NCBI RefSeq assembly: GCF_019145435.1
Contig: NZ_JAHSTS010000002.1
Span: 2,142,001 to 2,206,000, forward strand
Direction: 5' to 3'
Length of the DNA stretch: 64,000 nucleotides
From: Pseudomonas ekonensis
Lineage (GTDB): Bacteria; Pseudomonadota; Gammaproteobacteria; Pseudomonadales; Pseudomonadaceae
Shown here: positions 1 through 9,373 of the stretch, one piece after another
Position numbering within the stretch: the first letter of the stretch is position 1
Layout: each line of letters begins with the position of its first letter
Notes under the pieces: generated by a model
Told to the model about the DNA's origin: nothing
The model's database searches: none
The model's input: the letters and a program-made list of their open reading frames with translations, nothing else
Program-made: the position numbers and the translations under genes

Positions 1-425
1 CCGACCGAGCCCTTGAGCGGGATGTGCGGATAGACCTCGGCGTTGACCAGCGCGATCAGCGCGTCGATCACCTGCCGGCGGATGCCGGAGAAGCCGCGGC
101 TCAGGCTGTTGACCTTGAGCACCATGATCAGGCGGCACAGCGCGTCGCTGACCGGCTCGCCGACGCCGGCGGCGTGGGACAGCACCAGCGAACGCTGCAG
201 GTTCTCAAGGTCGGCGCTGGCGATGCGGGTCGAGGCCAGCAGGCCGAAGCCGGTGTTGATGCCGTAGGCGGTGCGGTTCTCGGCGATGATCCGCTCGACG
301 CAGGCGACGCTGGCGTCGATCTGCGCCGAGGCGCTGTCGCCTAAGGTCAGCGTGACCGGGTTCTGGTAGACGTCACGCAGTTGGGCCAGGGTGAGTTGGC
401 CGGGGGTCAGGTTCAGCGCGGTCAT
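1..425 (-). CDS. hutH: Histidine ammonia-lyase HutH, C-terminal part missing (window edge)
   Basis: Only the first 141 codons are present; the gene runs off the left edge. HutH deaminates L-histidine to urocanate, the first step of histidine catabolism in the cytoplasm. The visible part has the family motif YGINTGFG and the [10 protein letters not shown] segment. It ends at KGSVG, immediately before the Ala-Ser-Gly triad that would form the MIO cofactor, so active-site integrity cannot be judged here. The ATG has a good AAGGAG about 9 bases upstream. It lies downstream of a second HutH-family gene in the same direction. This copy keeps the standard N-terminal motifs and is probably the working enzyme of the pair. 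Confidence 0.9.
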   Translation of the reverse strand, partial: MTALNLTPGQLTLAQLRDVYQNPVTLTLGDSASAQIDASVACVERIIAENRTAYGINTGFGLLASTRIASADLENLQRSLVLSHAAGVGEPVSDALCRLIMVLKVNSLSRGFSGIRRQVIDALIALVNAEVYPHIPLKGSV

Positions 426-546
426 GCTTGTGCTCCTTTTGAGAGGTTCTTGTTCATTCACCAGACGCTGCGCAGAGTTCCGTTGTCCGTCGCTTCCCGC
501 CTTGTGGGCGGGCTGGCGCCTTGGCTCGCTGGTTTGCGGGGGGAAA

Positions 547-2070
547 TCAGTTCACATCGGGCAAGGCCTTGCGCAACAGATCCGGGTCTTTCAGCACGCC
601 GGCCGCACGGGCGATGTCCGGCGCCAGCCAGCGGTCCTGGTCGTACGCCGGCACGTGCTCGCGCAGCAGCCGCCACGCCGTGCCGGTGCCGGCGCCGAAG
701 CGCTGTTCTTGCAGGAACTCGAAGGCCTGGGCCGCCAGCAGGTACTCGATGGCGAGGATCTGCGTGCAGTTCTCCAGCGCGCGGTGCAGCTTGAGCGCGG
801 CGTTGGTGCCCATGCTCAGGTGGTCTTCCTGAAGCCCCGAGGTCACATAGTTGTCGAGCACCGCCGGTTGCGCCAACTGGCGGTTTTCTGCGCACAGCGA
901 CGCGGCGACGTACTGCACGATCATCATCCCGGAGTTCACCCCCGGGTTGGCCACCAGGAACGCCGGCAGGCCGCTGACGTGCGGGTTGACCAGGCGATCC
1001 AGGCGCCGCTCGGCGATCGAGCCGACCTCGGCCATGGCGATGGCCAGCAGATCCGCCGCCAGCGCCACCGACTGCCCGTGCGGGTTGGCCTGGGACATCA
1101 CCCGGAAATCGTCCGGCGTGCCCAGCAGCAACGGGTTGTCGGTGCAGCCGTTGAGCTCGGTCTCCACCTGGCGGACCGCGTGCGCCAACTGGTCGCGCGC
1201 CGCGCCGTGCACCTGGGGAATCGAACGGATGCTCAAGGCGTCCTGGGTGCGGATGCCCTTGCTCGCCGCGATCACCTCGCTGCCGTCGAGCAGCGCCCGC
1301 AGGTTGGCGCCCACCTGCTGCATGCCGGGGTGCGGCTTGAGCGCGATGATCTCGGCGTCGAACGCGGCGATCTGGCCGCGCTGGGCCTCGAAGCTCATGG
1401 CGCCGATCACGTCGGCCCACTGCACCAGACGCGTGGCGTCGGCGATGGCCAGGCAGCTCAGGCCGGTCATGCACGGCGTGCCGTTGACCAGGCACAGCCC
1501 GTCCTTCGCCCCCAGTTGCACCGGCTCCAGGCCCTCTTCGGCCAGCGCCTGCTGCGCGGCGACGATTTGCCCGCGGTAGCTGACGTTGCCCACACCCAGC
1601 AGCGCGATGCCGATGTGGGCCATGTGGGTCAGATAACCCACCGAACCCTGGGACGGCACCTGCGGGGTGATGCCGCGGTTGAGCAGCGCCAACATCGCCT
1701 CGACCACCCGGCGGTGCACGCCGGACTTGCCCTGGCTGAAATTGCGGATGGCCGCGCACAGGATCGCCCGAGTCTGCTCGTCGGCCAGCACCGGGCCGAC
1801 GCCGCAGGCATGGCTGAGCAGGGTGTTGCGCGACAGCTGGCTGAGCTGTTCGTCCTTGAGCGACACGTTGCACAGCGCACCGAGGCCGGTGTTCACGCCA
1901 TAGGCGCGCTCGCCGCTTTCGACGATGCGCTGGACGATGGCCTGCGCATTTTCAATGCGCGCCCAGGTCTGCGCCGACAGCTCAAGCTGCGCGCCGTGAC
2001 GGGCGACTGCAACCACATCCTGCCAACGCATCGGAGCGTCGGCGATAACGATTTTTTCAGCCTGGGACAT
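547..2070 (-). CDS. HutH-family paralogue lacking the MIO triad
   Basis: This 507-residue protein aligns over its length with histidine ammonia-lyases: AYGVNTGLG (56-64), SHACGVGP (86-93), [11 protein letters not shown] (194-204) and QEDHLSMG are all present. The segment that should read GSVG-ASG-DLAPLAH instead reads [11 protein letters not shown] (142-152), so the three residues that cyclise into the MIO electrophile are absent. The Tyr of the usual QDPYSLR is Leu (TQDALSIR, 275-282), and the Phe of NFHG is Pro (NPHG, 329-332). Classical ammonia-lyase activity is therefore doubtful, although the fold and reading frame are intact. It sits between hutV and hutH. Hut loci of Pseudomonas are known to carry two hutH copies. 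A regulatory, structural or altered lyase/isomerase role is inference. Confidence 0.85.
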   Translation of the reverse strand: MSQAEKIVIADAPMRWQDVVAVARHGAQLELSAQTWARIENAQAIVQRIVESGERAYGVNTGLGALCNVSLKDEQLSQLSRNTLLSHACGVGPVLADEQTRAILCAAIRNFSQGKSGVHRRVVEAMLALLNRGITPQVPSQGSVGYLTHMAHIGIALLGVGNVSYRGQIVAAQQALAEEGLEPVQLGAKDGLCLVNGTPCMTGLSCLAIADATRLVQWADVIGAMSFEAQRGQIAAFDAEIIALKPHPGMQQVGANLRALLDGSEVIAASKGIRTQDALSIRSIPQVHGAARDQLAHAVRQVETELNGCTDNPLLLGTPDDFRVMSQANPHGQSVALAADLLAIAMAEVGSIAERRLDRLVNPHVSGLPAFLVANPGVNSGMMIVQYVAASLCAENRQLAQPAVLDNYVTSGLQEDHLSMGTNAALKLHRALENCTQILAIEYLLAAQAFEFLQEQRFGAGTGTAWRLLREHVPAYDQDRWLAPDIARAAGVLKDPDLLRKALPDVN

Positions 2071-2106
2071 CTAAAACCTCAACCTTGATAGGGATGCAGC
2101 CCTACT

Positions 2107-2191
2107 GGCCTCATCGCTGGCAAGCCAGCTCCCACAGGTATCTCAGTGATCACACGATCCCTGTGGGAGCTGGCTTGCCGGCGATGGGGCC
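2107..2191. repeat. REPIN-like pair of inverted REP palindromes
   Basis: Two arms of about 30 bases in opposite orientation (2107-2138 and 2159-2191) share the core GTGGGAGCTGGCTTGCC and are separated by about 20 bases. This is the typical mobile REP doublet of the P. fluorescens group. It lies between the HutH paralogue and hutV, inside the hut operon, where it could affect mRNA stability or read-through. Confidence 0.85.
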
Positions 2192-2215
2192 CGTCAGACC
2201 ACCGCAAAATTCAGA

Positions 2216-3046
2216 TCAGACCACCGCCGCCCGCCGCTGCACGAAGCGGTCCACGTATTCGTCCGCCGGCGAGTGCAGGATCTCCTTCGGCGTGCCGACC
2301 TGGATCAGGCGGCCGTCCTTGAGGATCGCGATGCGGTTGCCGATGCGCACGGCCTCGTCGAGGTCGTGGGTGATGAACACGATGGTCTTGTGCAGGGTCT
2401 TCTGCAGCTCCAGCAACTGGTCCTGCATCTCGGCGCGGATCAGCGGGTCGAGGGCGCTGAACGCTTCGTCCATCAGGATGATGTCGGTGTCCGCCGCCAG
2501 TGCACGGGCCAGGCCGACGCGCTGGCGCATGCCGCCGGAAAGCTGGTGCGGGTATTTGTTTTCGTAGCCCTTGAGGCCCACGGTGTTGATCCAGTGCAGC
2601 GCGCGCTCGGTGCACAGCTGCTTGCTTTCGCCGCGCACCTTCAGGCCGTAGGCGACGTTGTCCAGCACGCTCTTGTGCGGCAGCAGGCCGAAGCTCTGGA
2701 ACACCATGCTGATCTTGTGCCGGCGGAATTCGCGCAGGGCGTCCATGTCGTACTGCAGGATGTCCACGCCGTCCACCAGGATCGCGCCGCTGGTGGGGTC
2801 GATCAGGCGGTTGAAGTGGCGCACCAGGGTCGACTTGCCGGAGCCGGACAGGCCCATGATCACGAAGATCTCGCCGGTGCCGATGCTCAGGGACAGGTCG
2901 TTGACCCCGACCACGCAACCGGTCTCGTTGAGCACCTGCTCCTTGGTCTTGCCCTGGCCGACCATGGAAAGGGCGTCCTTGGCGCGGTTGCCGAAAATCT
3001 TGAAGACGTTCTTGACTTCGATCTTGCTCACGGTTGCGTTGCTCAT
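2216..3046 (-). CDS. hutV: HutV, ATP-binding subunit of histidine ABC transporter
   Basis: This 276-residue ABC ATPase of the glycine betaine/proline (ProV/OpuA) type powers import with HutW and HutX. Walker A is GLSGSGKS (65-72), the Q-loop is MVFQSFGLLPH, the signature is LSGGMRQR (169-176) and Walker B is ILMDEAFSALD (190-200). The usual ProV N-terminal extension (GKTKEQVLNETGCVVGV) is present, but there is no C-terminal CBS pair, so the protein is short for ProV, as in HutV. The ATG overlaps the hutW stop codon by four bases, implying translational coupling. The position among hut genes supports histidine as substrate. Confidence 0.9.
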   Translation of the reverse strand: MSNATVSKIEVKNVFKIFGNRAKDALSMVGQGKTKEQVLNETGCVVGVNDLSLSIGTGEIFVIMGLSGSGKSTLVRHFNRLIDPTSGAILVDGVDILQYDMDALREFRRHKISMVFQSFGLLPHKSVLDNVAYGLKVRGESKQLCTERALHWINTVGLKGYENKYPHQLSGGMRQRVGLARALAADTDIILMDEAFSALDPLIRAEMQDQLLELQKTLHKTIVFITHDLDEAVRIGNRIAILKDGRLIQVGTPKEILHSPADEYVDRFVQRRAAVV

Positions 3047-3894
3047 TTGCTCACCTCATGCCGCGCACGACCGTAGGCCTGGGTAATGCGGTCGATGACC
3101 ACAGCGAGAATCACGATGGCCAGACCGGCTTCGAGGCCGCGTCCGACGTTGAGGGTCTGGATGCCCACCAGCACGTCTTCGCCAAGGCCACGGGCGCCGA
3201 TCATCGAGGCGATCACCACCATCGACAGGGCCATCATCGTGGTCTGGTTGATCCCGGCCATGATGCTCGGCAGGGCCAGCGGCAGCTGCACGCCGAACAG
3301 TTGCTGCCAGCGGTTGGCGCCGAAGGCGTTGATCGCCTCCATCACTTCGCCGTCGACCTGGCGGATGCCAAGGTCAGTCAGGCGGATCAGCGGCGGCGCG
3401 GCGTAGATCACGGTGGCGAAGATCGCCGGCACCTTGCCCAGGCCGAACAGCATCAGCACCGGGATCAGGTACACGAAGCTGGGCATGGTCTGCATGATGT
3501 CGAGCAGCGGCATCAGCACCGAGCGCAGGCGGTCGCTGCGCGCCGAGAGGATCCCCAGCGGCACGCCGATCAGCACCGAGATCAGCGTCGCCACCAGCAT
3601 CAGCGCCAGGGTCTGCATGAGCTTGTCCCACAGGCCGACGGCGCCGACCAGGAACAGCAGGCCGACGATCACGCCGGTGGTGACCAGCTTGCGGGTGGCG
3701 TGCCAGGCGATGCCGGCGACGATCGCCAGCATCAGCCACCACGGCACCGAGCGCAGCAGGCCCTCAAGGTTGACGATGGCCCACAGCAGGGTGTCGGAGA
3801 TGTGGCGGAACACGTCGCCGTAGTTGGTGACCAGTTTGTCGACCCAACCGTTGACCCAGTCGGCGATGGAAAAGGTAAAGCTTTCGGGAAACAT
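3043..3894 (-). CDS. hutW: HutW, permease subunit of histidine ABC transporter
   Basis: This is a 283-residue inner-membrane permease of the ProW/OpuAB type. After a short amphipathic N-terminus (about residues 1-25) come several hydrophobic segments, including LWWLMLAIVAGIAW-like and GVIVGLLFLVGAVGLW stretches. It has the conserved permease loop MQTMPSFVYLIPVLMLFGLG-like region that docks with the ATPase. It forms the pore between HutX and HutV. It lies 84 bases after hutX and overlaps hutV by four bases. Histidine specificity is inferred from the operon. Confidence 0.9.
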   Translation of the reverse strand: MFPESFTFSIADWVNGWVDKLVTNYGDVFRHISDTLLWAIVNLEGLLRSVPWWLMLAIVAGIAWHATRKLVTTGVIVGLLFLVGAVGLWDKLMQTLALMLVATLISVLIGVPLGILSARSDRLRSVLMPLLDIMQTMPSFVYLIPVLMLFGLGKVPAIFATVIYAAPPLIRLTDLGIRQVDGEVMEAINAFGANRWQQLFGVQLPLALPSIMAGINQTTMMALSMVVIASMIGARGLGEDVLVGIQTLNVGRGLEAGLAIVILAVVIDRITQAYGRARHEVSK

Positions 3895-3978
3895 AAGCGG
3901 CTCTCAATCAGAAAACTCAGTCAAGCGATTGCGGCGAACACCCCGGCCAGCCTCTCGGTTGGCCGGGAGGAATTCGAC

Positions 3979-4947
3979 CTACAGCGCCGCGTCGATTTTC
4001 TTGGCAGCGTCTTCACTGACCCACGCGTGCCAGACTTCAGGATGTTCCTTGAGGAAGATTTTCGCCAGCTTCGGCGACTCGATGCGTTCCTTCGCCATGC
4101 GGCCCAGGTTCTGGTTCAGCAGGTCGATCGGCAGGTTGACCTTCTCCAGCACGGACACCAGTTCCGGCGCCTCGTCGTGGAAGGTCTTGGACAGGCCGAC
4201 CTTGATGGTCACGCTCTTGTCGACGCCGGCCTTCTCTTCCAGCTTCACCGCGTCGATCTGGCCCATCAGCGGGGTCGGCGACCAGTAGTAGAACAGGATC
4301 GGCTCGCCGCGCTTGTAGCTCGACAGCACCGCCGCATCCAGCGCGGGACCGGTGCCCGGGCGGAAGTTGGTGTAGCTGTTCTCCAGGCCGTAGCTCTTGA
4401 GCATCTCGGTGTTGTCCAGCTCGCAGGTCCAGCCGGCCGGGCAGTTGTAGAAACGGCCCTTGGACGGCTCTTCGGCGTCCTTGAAGATCGCCGAGTACTT
4501 GCCAAGGTCAGCGATGTGCTTGAGGTCCGGCGCCTTGGCTTCGAGCTTGCGCTTGGCGTCGCCCTCGATCACGTAGCGCGGCACGTACCAGCCTTCGATG
4601 GCGCCCACCACCGGAGCGCCGACGCCGACGACCTTGCCGGCCTTCTCGGCCTTGTTCCAGACCTCGCTGCGGCCGACCCACTCCTCGGCGAAGACCTGGA
4701 TGTCGTTGCTGCTCAGGGCGTTCTCCATGGTGATGGAGTTGCCCGGCAGGCTGTCGGTCTTGCAGTCGTAGCCTTTCTCCAGCACCACTTGCAGCACGTC
4801 GGTCAGCAGCATGCCGCTTTCCCAGTTCAGGCCGGCGAACTTCACCGGTTTGCCGGATTCGCACCAGCCGGCGGCCTGGGTGGCGCCGGCGCTGGCCAGA
4901 AGGCCCATGGAAAGCAGAGTGGTCAGCAGGGTCTTGTTCGATTTCAT
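3979..4947 (-). CDS. hutX: HutX, periplasmic binding protein of histidine ABC transporter
   Basis: This is a 322-residue glycine-betaine/proline-type (OpuAC) binding protein that captures substrate for HutWV. The ATG at 4947 is preferred over upstream in-frame starts because it has AGGAG nine bases before it and is followed at once by a clean signal peptide (KTLLTTLLSMGLLASAGATQA, cleaved before AGWCESG). Two cysteines near positions 24 and 53 of the precursor and the FYNCPAGWTCELD segment suggest disulfides in the mature protein. It is first of the hutXWV set, about 70 bases after hutT. Confidence 0.88.
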   Translation of the reverse strand: MKSNKTLLTTLLSMGLLASAGATQAAGWCESGKPVKFAGLNWESGMLLTDVLQVVLEKGYDCKTDSLPGNSITMENALSSNDIQVFAEEWVGRSEVWNKAEKAGKVVGVGAPVVGAIEGWYVPRYVIEGDAKRKLEAKAPDLKHIADLGKYSAIFKDAEEPSKGRFYNCPAGWTCELDNTEMLKSYGLENSYTNFRPGTGPALDAAVLSSYKRGEPILFYYWSPTPLMGQIDAVKLEEKAGVDKSVTIKVGLSKTFHDEAPELVSVLEKVNLPIDLLNQNLGRMAKERIESPKLAKIFLKEHPEVWHAWVSEDAAKKIDAAL

Positions 4948-5017
4948 TGTTGTGACGCTCCTAATCATGAATTGGCTTACGGCAGTCAAGAGGCATCCAG
5001 CCCTGTCCACGTCCAAA

Positions 5018-6490
5018 TCAGGCCTGCGCCGCAGCGCGACCGGCCCCGCTTGTTTTAGGTTGTACGGCACTGTTCTGCTCGACGGGCAGAATCAGGCGAT
5101 CGGGCACTGCACCGTGCCATTTCTTGGCACACACATAGTAGAGGCCGGCGGGAAGCACCAGGCCGATGATCCAGGAAATGTCCACATCGCCCAGGGCGGC
5201 CACGAGCGGGCCGGTGTAGAACTTGGTCGAGATGAACGGCAGTTGCACCAGCACGCCGAACACATAGACGCTGATGCCCAGCACGTTCCAGCGGCCGTAG
5301 CGGCCGTTCGGATCGGCCAGCGCCGGCACGTCGTAGCGCTCGCGGGTGATGCAGTAGTAGTCCACCAGGTTGATGGCGCTCCAGGGCGTGAAGAACGCCA
5401 GCAGGAACAGGATGAACGACTTGAACGCCCCCAGGAACGAATGCTGGCCGAGCAGCGCGATCAGGGTCGCGGCGCCGACGATCACCAGCACGAACACCAG
5501 GCGCTGCAGGCGGGTGACCGTCAGGTGGCCCCGGAAGCCGCTGATGATGGTCGCGATGCACATGAAGCTGCCGTAGGAGTTCAGCGTGGAGATGGTGACC
5601 TTGCCGAACGCGATGCTGAAGTACAGCAGCGCGGCGGTGGCACCGGTCCCGCCCAGACCGACGATGTAAGCGACTTCATGACCGGCGAATTGCCCGTTGG
5701 CCGAGGCGGCCGCGAACACACCGAGGATCATCGCCACCTGCGCGCCGATCACTGAACCTGCACCGGCGGCGAAGAAGGTTTTCACCGAAGACACCTTGCT
5801 CGGCAGGTAGCGCGAGTAGTCCGCCACGTACGGGCCGAACGCGATCTGCCAGGAGGCCGCGAGCGACACCGCCAGCAGGAAACTGCTCCAGCTGAAGTGG
5901 CGGATGTCCAGAAGTGCGCCGACGTCCACCTGACTCATCAGACGGCTGAACAGATAAACGAAAGCAATCACGCCAACGGCACTGGCGATACGGCCGATCC
6001 AGTGAATCACCCGGTAGCCGAGCACCGTGACCACGACGATGACGCTGGCGAAAAGCAGGATGCCGACGGTGTCGCTGACCCCGAACAACTGGCCCAGCGC
6101 CTGGCCGGACAACACGGTCCCGGTGGCGGTGAAGCCCAGGTACATCAGGCACACCAGCACGATCGGAATCGCTGCGCCGTAGACGCCGAATTGCACCCGG
6201 CTGGAGATCATTTGCGGCAGGCCGAGCTTCGGCCCTTGCGCCGCATGCAGCGCCATCACCCCGCCGCCCAGCAGTTGACCGATCAGCAGACCGATCAAAG
6301 ACCAGAACACATCGCCGCCCAGCACCACGGCCAGGGCCCCGGTGACAATCGCGGTGATTTGCAGGTTGGCACCCATCCACAGGGTGAACTGACTGAACAG
6401 ACGACCGTGTCTTTCCGCTTCCGGGATGTAGTCGATCGAACGCCTTTCGATCAACGGTTTGTTGCCTGCACGATCGGTGTTGCCTGCCAT
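5018..6490 (-). CDS. hutT: HutT, NCS1-type (cytosine/purine permease family) histidine or urocanate transporter
   Basis: This is a 490-residue integral membrane protein with about 12 hydrophobic segments, of the nucleobase:cation symporter-1 family (CodB-like). Typical NCS1 features are LWMGANLQITAIVTGAL near the N-terminus and the conserved TPWSAINLVDYYCITRERYDVPAL loop. It lies directly after hutU. NCS1 permeases in Pseudomonas hut loci have been linked to urocanate or histidine uptake; which one applies here cannot be told from sequence. An unlinked purine or cytosine substrate is unlikely given the context. Confidence 0.82.
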   Translation of the reverse strand: MAGNTDRAGNKPLIERRSIDYIPEAERHGRLFSQFTLWMGANLQITAIVTGALAVVLGGDVFWSLIGLLIGQLLGGGVMALHAAQGPKLGLPQMISSRVQFGVYGAAIPIVLVCLMYLGFTATGTVLSGQALGQLFGVSDTVGILLFASVIVVVTVLGYRVIHWIGRIASAVGVIAFVYLFSRLMSQVDVGALLDIRHFSWSSFLLAVSLAASWQIAFGPYVADYSRYLPSKVSSVKTFFAAGAGSVIGAQVAMILGVFAAASANGQFAGHEVAYIVGLGGTGATAALLYFSIAFGKVTISTLNSYGSFMCIATIISGFRGHLTVTRLQRLVFVLVIVGAATLIALLGQHSFLGAFKSFILFLLAFFTPWSAINLVDYYCITRERYDVPALADPNGRYGRWNVLGISVYVFGVLVQLPFISTKFYTGPLVAALGDVDISWIIGLVLPAGLYYVCAKKWHGAVPDRLILPVEQNSAVQPKTSGAGRAAAQA

Positions 6491-6540
6491 GATTCAACCT
6501 CTGTGGATTGTTTTAATTGTTCTGTCGGGCTTACTCGATT

Positions 6541-6635
6541 CCTGTGGGAGCTGGCTTGCCAGCGATGACGTAGGCACTTTAAACATCAATTCCAGCAGTG
6601 CCGCCGCAATCGCTGGCAAGCCAGCTCCCACAGGG
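6541..6635. repeat. REPIN-like pair of inverted REP palindromes
   Basis: Arms at 6541-6567 and 6608-6635 are near-perfect inverse copies (core GTGGGAGCTGGCTTGCCAGCG) with about 40 bases between them. They lie in the gap between hutU and hutT, so the hut transcript would fold into a large stem-loop here. Confidence 0.88.
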
Positions 6636-6642
6636 ATTTGCG

Positions 6643-8328
6643 TTACTTGCCGCCGGTGATCATCGGCAGGTTCAGGCCCTGCTCTTTCGCACAGTCGATC
6701 GCAATCTGGTAACCGGCATCGGCGTGACGCATCACCCCGGTGCCCGGGTCGTTGTGCAGCACGCGGGCGATGCGCTCGGCCGCCTCGTCGGTGCCGTCGC
6801 AGACGATCACCATCCCCGAGTGCTGCGAGAAGCCCATGCCCACACCGCCGCCGTGGTGCAGCGACACCCAGGTCGCGCCGCTCGCGGTGTTCAGCAGCGC
6901 GTTGAGCAGCGGCCAGTCGGACACGGCGTCGGAGCCGTCCTGCATCGATTCGGTCTCGCGGTTCGGGCTCGACACCGAGCCGGAGTCCAGGTGGTCGCGG
7001 CCGATCACGATCGGCGCCGACAGCTCGCCGCTGCGCACCATCTCGTTGAACGCCAGGCCCAGCTTGGCGCGCAGGCCCAGGCCGACCCAGCAGATGCGCG
7101 CCGGCAGGCCCTGGAAGCTGATGCGCTCGCGCGCCATGTCCAGCCAGTTGTGCAGGTGCGCGTCGTCCGGGATCAGCTCCTTGACCTTGGCGTCGGTCTT
7201 GTAGATGTCCTGCGGGTCGCCCGACAGCGCCGCCCAGCGGAACGGGCCGATGCCGCGGCAGAACAGCGGACGGATGTAGGCCGGCACGAAGCCGGGGAAG
7301 TCGAAGGCGTTCTCCACGCCCTCTTCCTGGGCCATCTGGCGGATGTTGTTGCCGTAGTCGAAGGTCGGCACGCCCATCTTCTGGAAGTCCAGCATCGCCT
7401 TCACGTGCACCGCCATCGACTGCTTGGCGGCCTTGACCACCGCCGCCGGCTCGGTCTTGGCGCGGGCGCGGTACTCGTCCCAGGTCCAGCCGGCCGGCAG
7501 GTAGCCGTTGAGCGGGTCGTGGGCGCTGGTCTGGTCGGTGACCATGTCCGGACGCACGCCGCGGCGCACCAGCTCCGGCAGGATCTCGGCGGCGTTGCCG
7601 CACAGGGCGATGGAGATCGCCTTGCCTTCGGCGGTGTACTTGGCGATGCGCGCCAGGGCGTCGTCCAGGTCCTTGGCCTGCTCGTCGACGTAGCGGGTCT
7701 TGAGGCGGAAGTCGATGCTCACCTGCTGGCATTCGATGTTCAGCGAGCAGGCGCCGGCCAGGGTCGCGGCCAGCGGCTGCGCGCCGCCCATGCCGCCCAG
7801 GCCTGCGGTCAGCACCCATTTGCCGGTGAGGTTGTCGTTGTAGTGCTGGCGGCCAGCCTCGACGAAGGTCTCGTAGGTGCCCTGGACGATGCCCTGGCTG
7901 CCGATGTAGATCCAGCTGCCGGCGGTCATCTGGCCGTACATGGCCAGGCCCTTGGCGTCCAGTTCGTTGAAGTGCTCCCAGGTCGCCCAGTGCGGCACCA
8001 GGTTGGAGTTGGCGATCAGCACGCGCGGGGCGTTGGCGTGGGTCTTGAACACGCCGACCGGCTTGCCCGACTGCACCAGCAGGGTCTCGTCGTCGTTGAG
8101 GTGGGTCAGGCTCTCGACGATCTTGTCGTAGCACTCCCAGTTGCGCGCCGCACGGCCGATGCCGCCGTAGACCACCAGCTCTTTCGGGTTCTCGGCCACC
8201 TGCGGGTCGAGGTTGTTCATCAGCATGCGCAGCGGCGCTTCGGTCAGCCAGCTCTTGGCGGTCAGCTGGTTGCCGCGGGGGGCGCGGATTTCGACGTCGC
8301 GGAACTTGGTAGGCTTTTTGTCAGTCAC
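6643..8328 (-). CDS. hutU: Urocanate hydratase (urocanase) HutU
   Basis: This 561-residue cytoplasmic enzyme converts urocanate to 4-imidazolone-5-propanoate using tightly bound NAD+. The protein shows family features throughout: [13 protein letters not shown] near the start, [23 protein letters not shown] segment, the [18 protein letters not shown] nucleotide-binding region and the conserved [17 protein letters not shown] segment. Length is normal. It is the first structural gene after the HutC operator and sigma-54-like promoter at about 8.46-8.50 kb, and is followed by hutT. Confidence 0.97.
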   Translation of the reverse strand: MTDKKPTKFRDVEIRAPRGNQLTAKSWLTEAPLRMLMNNLDPQVAENPKELVVYGGIGRAARNWECYDKIVESLTHLNDDETLLVQSGKPVGVFKTHANAPRVLIANSNLVPHWATWEHFNELDAKGLAMYGQMTAGSWIYIGSQGIVQGTYETFVEAGRQHYNDNLTGKWVLTAGLGGMGGAQPLAATLAGACSLNIECQQVSIDFRLKTRYVDEQAKDLDDALARIAKYTAEGKAISIALCGNAAEILPELVRRGVRPDMVTDQTSAHDPLNGYLPAGWTWDEYRARAKTEPAAVVKAAKQSMAVHVKAMLDFQKMGVPTFDYGNNIRQMAQEEGVENAFDFPGFVPAYIRPLFCRGIGPFRWAALSGDPQDIYKTDAKVKELIPDDAHLHNWLDMARERISFQGLPARICWVGLGLRAKLGLAFNEMVRSGELSAPIVIGRDHLDSGSVSSPNRETESMQDGSDAVSDWPLLNALLNTASGATWVSLHHGGGVGMGFSQHSGMVIVCDGTDEAAERIARVLHNDPGTGVMRHADAGYQIAIDCAKEQGLNLPMITGGK

Positions 8329-8461
8329 GAAAAACTCTCCTCAGCATTCAATTCAAACCAACCCTGGCGGTGGGCAAGCGGGCCTGTGCGCTTCACTGCA
8401 CGACAAGCGAATCAGTGGACGCTGCGGAGAGTTTCCTTCAACTCATACGCATACGTCTTTA

Positions 8462-8475
8462 CTTGTACATACAAG
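8462..8475. promoter_or_regulatory. HutC operator upstream of hutU
   Basis: The sequence CTTGTACATACAAG has 6-base arms CTTGTA/TACAAG around a two-base centre and matches the CTTGTATGTACAAG type described for HutC sites in pseudomonads. It sits about 135 bases before the hutU start. It overlaps the transcription start predicted from the adjacent sigma-54-like element, so bound HutC should block initiation until urocanate is present (established HutC mechanism). Confidence 0.85.
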
Positions 8476-8479
8476 CATA

Positions 8480-8496
8480 TGCAATCAAGCGGCCAA
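8480..8496 (-). promoter_or_regulatory. Sigma-54 promoter for hutU
   Basis: On the minus strand the sequence reads TTGGCCGCTTGATTGCA: a GG doublet and a GC doublet exactly ten bases apart, close to the consensus TGGCAC-N5-TTGCW. The -12 element places the start near 8469, inside the HutC operator. Sigma-54 and CbrB control of hut genes is established in Pseudomonas. Confidence 0.75.
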
Positions 8497-8695
8497 CTCG
8501 TTGGAGACACGTTCAAGAAAACTTGCGCGCAGGGCTGGAGAGCGCCTGGATCAAGGCCTGCGGCGTGAATGAAATTTTTCGGTAGGGGGTTTTGCGTGAA
8601 GGGCGGAGGCTGTTACGTGAGCGGGGCATTGCGCCACACTGGGGCGTTCGGTAACAAATTGGTGCGCCGCAGGAAACAGGAACGCCGAAAACACG

Positions 8696-8791
8696 TGTGG
8701 CGAGGGAGCTTGCTCCCGCTGGAGGCCGAAGGACTCCCGAGCGACTCGGGAAACGCTTCGCGGCCCAGCGGGAGCAAGCTCCCTCGCCACA
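8696..8791. repeat. Long inverted repeat (REP doublet, second family)
   Basis: Arms at 8696-8722 and 8764-8791 are inverse copies with core GCGAGGGAGCTTGCTCCCGC. An inner hairpin (TCCCGAG/CTCGGGA) lies between them. It sits in the hutD-hutU gap and could end the hutCD transcript. The arm sequence differs from the GTGGGAGCTGGC family elsewhere in the window. The rest of the 8329-8803 gap holds the hutU promoter and operator; I see no gene in it. Confidence 0.85.
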
Positions 8792-8803
8792 GCTTTTAGA
8801 GGA

Positions 8804-9373
8804 TCAGCGTGCGGTCAGTTCAATCACGCAGCACGCAGCATTGACGGCGACTTCCGCCAGCCCGGCGTTACCGTCCAGTTGCAGGCAATCGTGCCGGCCC
8901 AGTTGCTCGGTGCGGCCGCCGGCCTGCACCTGCAAAAGCTCGCTGACGCTGAACACCAGCAGCGTGCCCGCCGAGCTGAAGAAGCGTTGCTCGCCGTGAA
9001 GCCATTGCAGGCGTGCGCTGTAGCGCTGCGGCGCGTAAATCAGGTTGAAGTCGCGGATCGCCCCGCCGAGCAGGGTGCAGGACACCTGGCTTTCGCCGCT
9101 GAAGGCGAACGGATCGAGGGGCCGCAGCGGGCGGGTGTCGTCACCGTCGACGCACAAGGTCATGCCGTCGCCCTGCAACACGGTGATCACCCGCTGGTAG
9201 CCGGCGAAGGTGGAGAAGCCGCCCGACTCGGCGATGTCGGCGATCGACAGGCGCCAGCCGAACCCGTCGAGGCCGGCGCCGGCGTCGCGGGTGATTTCCT
9301 CGGTGCTGCCGCCGCCGTTCTTCCATGGCATGCGCGGGTAGCCTTCGGCACGTAAAACCTTGATCTGACTCAT
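8804..9373 (-). CDS. hutD: HutD family protein (cupin, histidine utilisation)
   Basis: This 189-residue protein of the HutD/Ves family has a cupin-type beta barrel and no known enzymatic reaction. In P. fluorescens HutD has been proposed to limit hut expression. Family marks are RMPWKNGGGSTEEI, GWRLSIADI, and GYQRVITVLQGDGM. The ATG at 9373 was chosen because it gives the normal N-terminus MSQIKVLRAEG and overlaps the hutC stop codon by four bases; the open frame runs further upstream only inside hutC. It is translationally coupled to hutC. Confidence 0.92.
   Translation of the reverse strand: MSQIKVLRAEGYPRMPWKNGGGSTEEITRDAGAGLDGFGWRLSIADIAESGGFSTFAGYQRVITVLQGDGMTLCVDGDDTRPLRPLDPFAFSGESQVSCTLLGGAIRDFNLIYAPQRYSARLQWLHGEQRFFSSAGTLLVFSVSELLQVQAGGRTEQLGRHDCLQLDGNAGLAEVAVNAACCVIELTAR

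Noticed and set aside
1621..1680. The missing MIO triad as a sequencing error.
   Set aside because: The deletion is an exact multiple of three, the frame continues normally, and other pocket residues are changed as well, so an error is unlikely.
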